Counted from the stretch's first letter, positions 1 to 5,532 are shown. The stretch: DNA of 6,092 nucleotides from Nitrospirota bacterium (GCA_016214375.1 JACROQ010000013.1:1-6092), one strand, 5' to 3'. Translations and numbers: made by a program. Notes: generated by a model from the sequence alone, not told the origin.

Positions 1-208
1 GCGGATCATCCCGCAGGAGCATCATACATCCGATATCGCGGAGATATTCAGTAAGACAATCGCAGGGGTTCTCGATAGACCGGCGGCCCTTGAGGCCCTG
101 AAGAGGTTTGCGCCGGCGGGAGTCAGCAATGGTTGGTTCTATGGACGGGCAGGGTGGGAATATGTTGACAAAGCATCTGCTAAAATTAGCGCCGCCCCGG
201 CTTCATAA
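1..208 (+). CDS. ubiV: UbiV-like U32 family protein, C-terminal end only
   Basis: Only the last 68 codons are inside the window; the frame starts at base 2 and stops with TAA at 206-208. The peptide begins RIIPQEHHTSDIAEIF and later carries a segment ending NGWFYGRAGWEY. This follows the C-terminal pattern of UbiV as I recall it from E. coli (RLSPQGTDTFAMLDAFR, then CNGYW). The usual CNG is SNG here; this Cys is not one of the four UbiV iron-sulphur ligands, which lie in the missing part. UbiV works with UbiU in O2-independent hydroxylation of ubiquinone precursors. The overlapping UbiT-like gene downstream supports the call. A related U32-family protein with another role is the alternative, since the Fe-S cysteines cannot be checked here. 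Confidence 0.72.
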   Translation, partial: RIIPQEHHTSDIAEIFSKTIAGVLDRPAALEALKRFAPAGVSNGWFYGRAGWEYVDKASAKISAAPAS

Positions 209-536
209 TTTTATATTCAAGATCCTCATTGACAAGACCATCAACAGGAACCCCAATGTCTGTCAGAGATTGCGGGAGATCGACGGAAAGACCTTTCTCT
301 TAGAGGCCGGCGATATCCATAAGAACTACTCCTTTTATGTAGAGGATGGGAGGGTCCGCGTCGACCCTGAGAGAAAAAAGATGCCTGACGTGGTGATGCA
401 GGGGGATTTCGATACCTTTTTAAGGCTTTTCCTGCGAAAGGCGGATGCCGACAGTCTCTTCTTCTCCAGAAGGCTTGTCATAAAAGGAGATGTCAAGACC
501 TCGGTGTTTTTTAAAAACCTCCTGGAGCATCTGTAG
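162..536 (+). CDS. ubiT: UbiT-like SCP2 sterol-carrier domain protein
   Basis: This 124-residue protein has an SCP2-type lipid-binding fold. Its best signature is DADSLFFSRRLVIKGD at about residues 95-110, closely matching the DPDTLFFQRRLVIEGD segment of E. coli UbiT, followed by a similar VFFKNLLEHL helix. UbiT is an accessory factor of O2-independent ubiquinone synthesis, thought to bind hydrophobic quinone intermediates. It is shorter than E. coli UbiT (about 174 residues), lacking most of the tail after the SCP2 core. I chose ATG 162 because the protein then begins MLTKH, like MLDKL in E. coli, and AGGGTGG lies just upstream. ATG 129, with GGGAG six bases before it, is a real alternative adding 11 residues. 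Either way the start lies inside ubiV, implying translational coupling. No transmembrane or signal segment is visible. Confidence 0.8.
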   Translation: MLTKHLLKLAPPRLHNFIFKILIDKTINRNPNVCQRLREIDGKTFLLEAGDIHKNYSFYVEDGRVRVDPERKKMPDVVMQGDFDTFLRLFLRKADADSLFFSRRLVIKGDVKTSVFFKNLLEHL

Positions 537-677
537 CAGGTTGTTGAAAAAGTCTGACGCTCTGTCATTCTGAGGAGCCGAAGGCGAAGAAGAATCTGAT
601 AACCCTTTGTTTTCCTTAGGAGTCAGATCCTTCGCTTCGCTCAGGATGACAGGCAGAAAGACTTTTTCAACAACCTG
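537..677. repeat. Palindromic intergenic repeat, copy 1 (hairpin/MITE-like)
   Basis: A 19-base arm at 537-555 is the exact reverse complement of 659-677, and pairing extends to 534/680 with one G-T wobble. Inside, TGTCATTCTGAG (563-574) pairs with CTCAGGATGACA (640-651) with one mismatch, so most of the unit can fold as a single long hairpin. It fills nearly the whole gap between the convergent ubiT and ppsR stops. An A-tract in the left arm and a T-tract in the right arm flank the stem, so it could terminate transcription from both sides; this is inference. No ORF or transposase is inside. A 17-base stretch at 629-645 recurs exactly at 2395-2411 in copy 2. Confidence 0.88.
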
Positions 678-683
678 TTAGGT

Positions 684-1517
684 TCATTCAACCCGCCTGT
701 CCTTGCCCACCGTGAGCGCCAATATGTCACCTGCCACCTCCTCCACGGCCCTGTTCGTCACATTGACCAGGGGCCATCTATTCCTCCTGAATAGGTCCTT
801 GCCGTAATCCACCTCTTGAATCACATGCTCTATGTCTGCATAGGATGAGAGCTCTTGTCCTAAATGCCGAAGGCGGGCCTTGCGTATGGTCGTCAGTTTT
901 TCCGGATCTATAATCAGGCCCACGATCTTTCGCTGGTCCATGGAAAACAATTCCTGCGGCAATGGAATGTCCATCACTACGGGGATATTGGCCACCTTCC
1001 ACCCCTCTTTGGCCAGATAAATACTGAGCGGGGTCTTTGTTGTCCTCGACACGCCCAACAGCACAATATCGGCCTCTACCATGGTGCGGAGGTTCTGGCC
1101 ATCGTCATGTTTTACAGTAAAGTCGATCGCCTCTATACGCCTGAAGTACAAATCGTCTATTTTATGGAGGAGGCCGGGTTTGGCCTGAGGAGACTTGCCA
1201 AGATAGACTGAAAAGGTCTCAAGAAATGGACCAATGATATCGATTGTGGGGATTTGATATTTATGGGCCTCTTCTGTAAGCACCCTGCGCAAATGGTTGG
1301 AGACTAAGGTATACACAATAAGTCCCCTCACCTCTGCGACCTCTTTTACAGTACTCCGTATGTGCTCATCAGTCCTGACATGACTGATCCTTGATATGAT
1401 AATATCCTTTTTCTTAAATTGTGATAAGGCCGCCAGCGTGACTGTCTCAGCCGTCTCACCGGTAGAGTCGGAGAGGACGTATATATAATATGCCGCCTTT
1501 TTCAGATCTTCTGACAT
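684..1517 (-). CDS. ppsR: Pyruvate, water dikinase / PPDK regulatory protein (DUF299 kinase-phosphotransferase)
   Basis: This 277-residue protein is a full-length member of the PDRP/PpsR (DUF299) family, bifunctional enzymes that inactivate their target by ADP-dependent phosphorylation and reactivate it by Pi-dependent dephosphorylation. Visible signatures are SDSTGET at residues 16-22, HDDG at 137-140, the P-loop GVSRTTKT at 155-162 continuing into PLSIYLA, and the C-terminal WPLVNVTNRAVEEVA near 248-262. The target is either PEP synthase or pyruvate phosphate dikinase; sequence alone does not decide and neither gene is in the window. I chose ATG 1517 rather than an upstream in-frame start at 1565, because the family starts just before the YYIYVLSDSTGET strand and a promoter -10 ends six bases before this ATG. 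There is no Shine-Dalgarno sequence, so the message may be leaderless. It is divergent from pyrF and convergent with ubiT. Confidence 0.95.
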   Translation of the reverse strand: MSEDLKKAAYYIYVLSDSTGETAETVTLAALSQFKKKDIIISRISHVRTDEHIRSTVKEVAEVRGLIVYTLVSNHLRRVLTEEAHKYQIPTIDIIGPFLETFSVYLGKSPQAKPGLLHKIDDLYFRRIEAIDFTVKHDDGQNLRTMVEADIVLLGVSRTTKTPLSIYLAKEGWKVANIPVVMDIPLPQELFSMDQRKIVGLIIDPEKLTTIRKARLRHLGQELSSYADIEHVIQEVDYGKDLFRRNRWPLVNVTNRAVEEVAGDILALTVGKDRRVE

Positions 1518-1523
1518 GGTCCC

Positions 1524-1553
1524 ATTATAGTCTAATCTCACGGGGGCTTGCAA
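1524..1553 (-). promoter_or_regulatory. Sigma70-type promoter of ppsR
   Basis: On the - strand, TTGCAA (1548-1553) is followed after 18 bases by a perfect TATAAT (1524-1529). Only six bases, GGGACC, separate the -10 from the ppsR ATG at 1517. The usual distance from -10 to transcription start would put +1 at or within a base or two of the A of ATG. The -35 matches the consensus at four of six positions. Confidence 0.65.
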
Positions 1554-1596
1554 TGAGGCAATCATGCGAGACCACCTATCACCTGGGCCCTGTTTA

Positions 1597-1605
1597 TGTT
1601 ATAGT
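1597..1605 (+). promoter_or_regulatory. Extended -10 promoter of pyrF
   Basis: TGTTATAGT fits the extended -10 pattern TGnTATAAT with one mismatch. No convincing -35 lies 16-18 bases upstream, which is tolerable for extended -10 promoters. Seven bases separate it from the pyrF ATG at 1613, placing the expected transcription start at or next to the start codon. It is the only good promoter I see before pyrF. Confidence 0.5.
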
Positions 1606-1612
1606 AACCTTC

Positions 1613-2323
1613 ATGCCAGTGCAGATCATATTCCCATTGGACTTCTCTGACCTTAAGGAGGCGCTCAAATATGTTCATCTTCTGAAGGATCGCATTGCCA
1701 TCTTTAAGGTAGGCCTCGAGCTCTTTGTAAGCAACGGACCCGATGCCGTCAGAGAGGTCCTGGCCGCCGGAGGAAAAAGGATCTTCCTGGACTTAAAATT
1801 CCATGATATCCCTGAGACAGTACGGCGTGCACTCAGGAGTTCATTAATAGAAAAAGTGGAGTTTATCACCGTCCACACCGGAGACGGGACAGCCCTTCTC
1901 TCTGCTGCGGTGAAGAGTGTATCCCCCGGGACAAAGGTCCTGGGAGTCACTGTCCTGACAAACCTCAGTGAGGAAGAGTTAAAGAAAACCCTCCTCCTCA
2001 GAGAGGGAATCACCATGAAAGAACTCGTCCTCCACAGGGCAAGGATGGCAAAGGACGCAGGCTGCGCCGGTGTGGTATGCTCAGGGCATGAGCTATCTCT
2101 CATCAGGGAGCAATTCGGAAAGGGGCTTATGACTGTGGTCCCGGGGGTGCGGCCCCTCTGGTCCCTCGTTGAGGGTGATGACCAGAGGAGGGTTGTAACC
2201 CCGCGGGATGCGGCGCTCCGGGGGGCCGATTATATTGTAGTCGGACGACCTGTCAGAGATGCAAAAGATCCTGTCGGGGCTGTAGAAAAGATCCTGGAAG
2301 AGATAAACATGATGAACTCGTAA
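1613..2323 (+). CDS. pyrF: Orotidine 5'-phosphate decarboxylase
   Basis: This 236-residue protein converts OMP to UMP in the last step of de novo pyrimidine synthesis. The normal bacterial set of motifs is present: FPLDF (D10), FKVGLELF (K32), the catalytic DLKFHDIPETV with D60, K62 and D65, TVHTGDG, GVTVLTNL, VVPGVRP near 175-181 and VGRPV at 210-214. The length is typical. I start at ATG 1613 because the protein then begins directly with the first beta strand of the barrel; the open frame continues upstream to 1490 but that part overlaps ppsR and has no family similarity. No Shine-Dalgarno is visible, and a promoter -10 ends seven bases before the ATG. The last codons and TAA stop (2312-2323) lie in the left arm of a palindromic repeat. 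No other pyr gene is adjacent. Confidence 0.97.
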   Translation: MPVQIIFPLDFSDLKEALKYVHLLKDRIAIFKVGLELFVSNGPDAVREVLAAGGKRIFLDLKFHDIPETVRRALRSSLIEKVEFITVHTGDGTALLSAAVKSVSPGTKVLGVTVLTNLSEEELKKTLLLREGITMKELVLHRARMAKDAGCAGVVCSGHELSLIREQFGKGLMTVVPGVRPLWSLVEGDDQRRVVTPRDAALRGADYIVVGRPVRDAKDPVGAVEKILEEINMMNS

Positions 2324-2441
2324 AAAGTCGCCAGAAGCACTATTTGTCATTCTGAGCAAAGCGAAGAATCTGATAAAACTATGAGTTATCAGACCCTTCG
2401 CTTCGCTCAGGGTGACAGTGAAGGACTTTTTACGAGTTCAT
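2312..2441. repeat. Palindromic intergenic repeat, copy 2 (hairpin/MITE-like)
   Basis: An 18-base arm at 2312-2329 is the exact reverse complement of 2424-2441. The core, from TGTCATTCTGAG (2345-2356) through the GCGAAG segment, pairs with a segment ending CTCAGGGTGACA (2406-2417). The inner stem covers about 32 base positions with five mismatches around a loop near 2377-2385. It shares its core with copy 1 but has different outer arms. It contains the end of pyrF and lies between convergent pyrF and the amidotransferase-like gene. A-tract and T-tract in the arms would suit a bidirectional terminator (inference). Confidence 0.88.
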
Positions 2442-2466
2442 TTTCCTGAACAATCGTTCTGTTCAT
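2407..2466 (-). pseudogene. Possible 5' stump of a lost gene, or small ORF
   Basis: On the - strand an AGGAG (2472-2476) stands five bases before ATG at 2466. The frame reads MNRTIVQENELVKSPSLSP and stops with TGA at 2407-2409. Everything after about codon 8 is encoded by the palindromic repeat. The SD is as good as those of the two genes upstream on this strand, and it sits 89 bases after the amidotransferase stop, where a next operon gene would start. I suggest that a former gene was cut off by the repeat or a deletion at its edge. Chance occurrence of an SD-ATG or a real 19-residue peptide remain possible. The rest of 2442-2555 holds nothing else I can recognise. Confidence 0.25.
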
Positions 2467-2555
2467 CGCGTCTCCTGCGGTTTAGAAATCCTCTTGTCCC
2501 GTGTTACGCTTATCCTATCGGACAGGGAAATTACCTTCTTTAATAAGACTCCGGT

Positions 2556-3254
2556 CTATCTGGAAAAGAATTTATCGTAGAAGAGTTCAGCGTGATGGGC
2601 AAGATTATCCATATGTTTTGCAATATCCGTGATTATTCTATCAGGGTCAATATAGTCCAGAGAGGAGAGCTCATCCTGATATTCTGATATCCACTGCCTG
2701 ATGACCTCCGCCGTCACCTCAAGGTGGAATTGGAGTCCATAGATATTATCCTTTATTCGATAGGCCTGATTAGCGAAAAGGGCTGAACTCGCGATTTGTG
2801 TCGCGCCCGCAGGGATGTCAAATGTATCCCCATGCCACTGGAACACCATCAGCTTCTCTGGAAAACCTTTAAAGCCTGTGTCCTTCATGCCGCCGGATGT
2901 TATCTGTAATTCATACCACCCGATCTCCTTTTTGGCCCCCTCCCTGACCCTCGCATTGCCTGCCTTTGCAATCAACTGGCCGCCGAGACATATCCCGAGT
3001 ATGGGAATGCCCATCTCCATTCCCTTTTTTATAAGGATGTCCTCTTCTTTAAGATACGGATATTGATCCTCTTCATAGACATTCATGGGGCCGCCCAGTA
3101 TGATGAGGCCCGAATATTGTTCAAGGCCCTTCGGTACCGGCTCCCCGTCAAACAGCCTGACATACCTGTAGCCTATCCCCCTTTTTGACATGGCAGGTCC
3201 GATCGTGCCGAGGTCTTCACACTCTATATGCTGCAGGACAAGAAATTCCGACAA
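2556..3254 (-). CDS. Class I glutamine amidotransferase-like protein (GMP synthase GATase-like, COG0518 type)
   Basis: This stand-alone 232-residue protein has the class I glutamine amidotransferase fold. The oxyanion motif LGGPMNVYEE is at about residues 53-62, the nucleophile elbow GICLGGQ places Cys at 89, and GLQFHLEV gives His177 and Glu179, so the Cys-His-Glu triad is complete. It may hydrolyse glutamine for a partner synthase or act on gamma-glutamyl compounds; it lacks the ATP pyrophosphatase domain of GuaA, and the partner or substrate cannot be told. The start is TTG at 3254, fixed by a strong GGAGG five bases upstream. It begins 12 bases after the stop of the DUF2155 lipoprotein gene, so the two are almost certainly one operon. 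No signal peptide is visible; likely cytoplasmic. Confidence 0.9.
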   Translation of the reverse strand: MSEFLVLQHIECEDLGTIGPAMSKRGIGYRYVRLFDGEPVPKGLEQYSGLIILGGPMNVYEEDQYPYLKEEDILIKKGMEMGIPILGICLGGQLIAKAGNARVREGAKKEIGWYELQITSGGMKDTGFKGFPEKLMVFQWHGDTFDIPAGATQIASSALFANQAYRIKDNIYGLQFHLEVTAEVIRQWISEYQDELSSLDYIDPDRIITDIAKHMDNLAHHAELFYDKFFSR

Positions 3255-3259
3255 GTCTT

Positions 3260-3264
3260 CCTCC
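3260..3264 (-). promoter_or_regulatory. Shine-Dalgarno site deciding a TTG start
   Basis: GGAGG on the - strand lies five bases before TTG 3254 and immediately after the preceding gene's stop at 3267. There is no ATG at a usable distance, so this site supports TTG as the start of the amidotransferase-like gene. Confidence 0.8.
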
Positions 3265-3266
3265 GT

Positions 3267-3791
3267 TTATAGATGGGTCAACGGCTCTTTCAGGGTAATC
3301 CCAACCCTCTGGTGTTTCAGGGGATGCACAGATGGAAATTTTTGGAATAACCACCCCTTGAAGATCTCCTTGCCGGCCTCTGTTACCATCACATGGATTG
3401 CGGGATTCAGAAGCTCAGACGTGGCAGTGGTGTATATATTCCCATCGATCTTCAAGTCCGGCAGAAATTCTTCGGCCTGGCCTTCAATCTGACTCCCTGG
3501 GACAGCAAGCTTTCCGCCAAGTTGCAGGGTGTAGTCTTTAGTGGTCGTCGTCTCGTTGTCTACCACTGTCAATATGACACCCTTCCACTTCGTCTTAACA
3601 TCGTCAGGGACAATGACCTTCATCTCCTCTGAGGCAGGCATCTGTATATCCGCATGCCCGGTCATTCCCCGCATCATGGACGTCTCTTCTTTTGGAGGCG
3701 GCGGAGGCGTAGGCGGCTCCTTTTTTGTGCATGAGATGAAACCGGTCATAGAAACAACCACGATCATAAGAAAGATATAACGTTTATCCAT
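3267..3791 (-). CDS. DUF2155 domain lipoprotein
   Basis: This 174-residue exported protein starts MDKRYIFLMIVVVSMTGFISC: two basic residues, a hydrophobic core and a probable lipidation Cys at 21. The -3 position is Phe, weaker than the usual Leu, so lipidation is likely rather than certain. A proline-rich linker (PPTPPPPPK, residues 25-33) follows, and the C-terminal part resembles DUF2155, with FLPDLKIDG and the hallmark GWLFQKFPSVHPLKH followed by a final strand. The function of DUF2155 is not established; a periplasmic, membrane-anchored location is inferred. ATG 3791 is preferred over the adjacent ATG 3794 because AGGAG is then six bases away rather than three. The gene starts 20 bases after a tRNA CCA end and is followed after 12 bases by the amidotransferase-like gene. 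Confidence 0.82.
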   Translation of the reverse strand: MDKRYIFLMIVVVSMTGFISCTKKEPPTPPPPPKEETSMMRGMTGHADIQMPASEEMKVIVPDDVKTKWKGVILTVVDNETTTTKDYTLQLGGKLAVPGSQIEGQAEEFLPDLKIDGNIYTTATSELLNPAIHVMVTEAGKEIFKGWLFQKFPSVHPLKHQRVGITLKEPLTHL

Positions 3792-3797
3792 CATAAA

Positions 3798-3802
3798 CTC
3801 CT
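3798..3802 (-). promoter_or_regulatory. Shine-Dalgarno site of the DUF2155 gene
   Basis: AGGAG on the - strand precedes two adjacent ATG codons (3794 and 3791); the six-base spacing favours 3791. The site lies only nine bases after the end of tRNA-Ser(GCU), so cleavage of the tRNA 3' trailer would have to spare it. Confidence 0.7.
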
Positions 3803-3811
3803 TTAAAATAA

Positions 3812-3905
<94 letters not shown>

Positions 3906-3911
3906 GTTTAT

Positions 3912-3944
3912 AAATCCGAAATCCTAAATCCAAACTCCTAAATT
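3912..3944. repeat. Short 7-bp tandem repeat between the tRNAs
   Basis: AAATCC occurs at 3912-3917, 3919-3924 and 3926-3931, a seven-base period, followed by a degenerate AAACTCC (3932-3938) and AAATT. It fills most of the 43-base spacer between the two serine tRNA genes. It looks like a slippage-prone, AT-rich linker; no function can be assigned. Confidence 0.6.
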
Positions 3945-3948
3945 TTCT

Positions 3949-4035
3949 TGGCGGAGGGGGTAGGATTCGAACCCACGGTGCTCATCGCACAACGGTTTTC
4001 AAGACCGCCACCTTCAACCACTCGGTCACCCCTCC
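3949..4035 (-). tRNA. tRNA-Ser (anticodon UGA)
   Basis: On the - strand the acceptor GGAGGGG (4029-4035) pairs with CCCCTCC (3953-3959), followed by discriminator G and encoded CCA (3949-3951). The anticodon loop CTTGAAA (3997-4003) gives TGA at 3999-4001, reading UCA and, with wobble modification, other UCN codons. The T arm GTGGG-TTCGAAT-CCTAC contains one G-U pair, and a long variable arm marks a class II serine tRNA. The total is 87 bases with CCA. Its 5' end is only one base from the arm of palindromic repeat 3, so its precursor leader must come from that repeat. Confidence 0.97.
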
Positions 4036-4036
4036 G

Positions 4037-4161
4037 CTGTGATGCTGAAAAGTGTCCATCTGTGGCGTCAGGACTGCGGATTTGATCCTCAACGTACGGG
4101 AAGTACGCTTCGGATCAAATCCTTGTCCTTCCTTACACCTGGACACTTTTGAGCATCACAG
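4037..4161. repeat. Palindromic intergenic repeat 3 (different core)
   Basis: A 22-base arm at 4037-4058 is the reverse complement of 4140-4161 with one mismatch. Inside, GGATTTGATCC (4078-4088) pairs exactly with 4112-4122, and CGTAC (4093-4097) pairs with GTACG (4103-4107) around a five-base loop. It has the same nested-hairpin design as repeats 1 and 2, and the arm includes AAAAGTGTC, reminiscent of their AAAAAGTC, but the core is unrelated. It separates the serS stop from tRNA-Ser(UGA). The 31 bases from 4162 to the serS stop hold nothing recognisable. Confidence 0.88.
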
Positions 4162-4192
4162 TGCAACATCGCACCCCCTACAAAACTATGCA

Positions 4193-5461
4193 TCAAGTAA
4201 TCCGCTCTAAGCCTCCCATATAGGGTTTGAGTACATCGGGGATTACTACAGTACCATCTTCCTGCTGGTAGTTCTCTAAGATCGCCACAAGGGTTCTCCC
4301 CACTGCAAGGCCAGAACCGTTTAACGTATGGACATACCCCGTCTTCCCTGTTCCTGTCTTATATCTGATATCTGCGCGCCTGGCCTGAAAATCCTCAAAG
4401 TTGCTGCAGGAAGATATCTCCCGGAACGTGTCTTGTCCTGGAAGCCATACCTCAATATCGTATGTCTTTGCCGCAGAAAATCCCATATCCCCTGTGCAAA
4501 GGGCTACTACTCTATAGGAAAGCCCCAGTCTTTTTAATATGTCCTCAGCGTCCCGGGTCAATTTTTCCAGCTCGTTATAAGAGTCCTCCGGCCTGCTGAA
4601 TTTTACAAGCTCGACCTTATTGAATTGATGCTGTCTGATAAGGCCACGGGTATCCGTTCCATACGATCCCGCCTCCCGTCTGAAGCAGGGGGTACAGGCA
4701 GTATAGTATACGGGCAGCGCATCATTTCGCAGGATTTCGCCCTGATGGATATTGGTTATCGGAACTTCAGCCGTAGGGATCAGATAATATCCGTCCCTCT
4801 CTAATTTAAAGAGCTCATCCTCAAATTTGGGTAACTGCCCTGTACCTGTCATGCTCTTCCTGTTCACCATGAATGGCGGCAATACCTCGGTATAGCCATG
4901 CTCTCTCGTATGGATATCCAGCATAAAATTGATCAGCGCCCGTTCAAGCAGCGCCCCGGCGCCTTTCAGCAGGGCAAACCTTGCCCCTGCAATATTGGAG
5001 GCCCGCTGAAAATCGATAATCTCAAGCTCCTCTCCGATCTGCCAGTGGGGTTTGGGCTCAAAGGTAAACCTGGGGATCTCCCCCCATTGGCGAATCTCTA
5101 CATTATCTTTCTCACTTATGCCTGCCGGCACAGACCCGTGCGGTAGATTCGGCAGGATTAGAAGCATATCGTTTTCCTCATTTTCTATGCAAGCGATATC
5201 TCCCTCTAACTTCTTGATCTCCTCGGATACCCCTTTCATCTCTGCCAATAACCCTTCTGCGGGTTTCCCTTCTCGCTTCAGCCTTCCTATATCATCCGAG
5301 GCCTTGTTTCGCCGGCATCTCAGATCTTCCACCATTTTCAGGAGGGTCTTCCGTTCCCCGTCAAGCTTCAGGAGGGGGGAGAGGTCTATGTTCGCCCCCT
5401 TTTTCCGGAAACCATCCAACACCCTGTCGGTCTCTTCTCTGATAAGCCCTATGTCCAACAT
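4193..5461 (-). CDS. serS: Seryl-tRNA synthetase
   Basis: This 422-residue class II synthetase charges tRNA-Ser with serine via seryl-adenylate; the length is standard. The N-terminal part to about residue 100 is the charged long-helix arm that grips the variable arm of tRNA-Ser. The catalytic domain shows the serine-binding TAE motif at 230-232, motif 2 FRREAGSYG at 260-268 continuing into RGLIRQHQFNKVEL (272-285), and motif 3 around GLAVGRT at 384-390 with ENYQQEDG after it. I start at ATG 5461 because SerRS typically begins MLDxxxIRE; an in-frame GTG at 5506 would add 15 unconserved residues and overlap the predicted promoter. The SD is weak (GAGAGA next to the ATG). The gene follows pgi by 71 bases and lies upstream of two tRNA-Ser genes on the same strand. 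Confidence 0.98.
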   Translation of the reverse strand: MLDIGLIREETDRVLDGFRKKGANIDLSPLLKLDGERKTLLKMVEDLRCRRNKASDDIGRLKREGKPAEGLLAEMKGVSEEIKKLEGDIACIENEENDMLLILPNLPHGSVPAGISEKDNVEIRQWGEIPRFTFEPKPHWQIGEELEIIDFQRASNIAGARFALLKGAGALLERALINFMLDIHTREHGYTEVLPPFMVNRKSMTGTGQLPKFEDELFKLERDGYYLIPTAEVPITNIHQGEILRNDALPVYYTACTPCFRREAGSYGTDTRGLIRQHQFNKVELVKFSRPEDSYNELEKLTRDAEDILKRLGLSYRVVALCTGDMGFSAAKTYDIEVWLPGQDTFREISSCSNFEDFQARRADIRYKTGTGKTGYVHTLNGSGLAVGRTLVAILENYQQEDGTVVIPDVLKPYMGGLERIT

Positions 5462-5496
5462 TCTCTCTGTTTCTACTCCCTTCAAAAGAATAGAGT

Positions 5497-5525
5497 ACTT
5501 TAACACTGAGGCCTAAAATAGTCAA
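5497..5525 (-). promoter_or_regulatory. Candidate sigma70 promoter for serS
   Basis: On the - strand TTGACT (5520-5525) is followed after 17 bases by TAAAGT (5497-5502). These match the -35 and -10 consensus at five and four of six positions. It lies in the pgi-serS gap and would give a leader of roughly 30 bases. It would also be the nearest promoter I can see for both tRNA-Ser genes and the two genes after them. Confidence 0.45.
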
Positions 5526-5532
5526 TTTTACC

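Noticed and set aside
537..677. Insertion sequence
   Set aside because: The inverted repeats enclose about 100 bases without any ORF for a transposase, so at most this is a non-autonomous, MITE-like element.
864..1211. Open frames opposite ppsR, pyrF, serS, pgi and the amidotransferase-like gene
   Set aside because: All are antisense or out-of-frame shadows of clearly recognised genes, with no domain-like sequence or credible SD.
1518..1565. Upstream start for ppsR
   Set aside because: It would add 16 unconserved residues encoded by the promoter itself, including the perfect -10.
1490..1612. Upstream extension of the pyrF frame
   Set aside because: It overlaps the ppsR 5' end and both promoters, and has no OMP decarboxylase similarity; the barrel's first strand begins at ATG 1613.
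3912..3944. CRISPR-like array
   Set aside because: Repeat units are six to seven bases with no spacers; it is a simple tandem repeat.
4037..4161. Classical intrinsic terminator for serS
   Set aside because: The stem is strong, but no U-tract follows it in the - direction; the tRNA gene begins immediately after the arm.
5462..5506. GTG start at 5506 for serS
   Set aside because: The family starts at MLDxxxIRE, and the 15 extra residues would be encoded largely downstream of, and partly within, the predicted -10 region.
5462..5532. T-box or other riboswitch in front of serS
   Set aside because: The gap is only 71 bases and shows no T-box sequence or specifier hairpin; only a promoter-like pair is visible.
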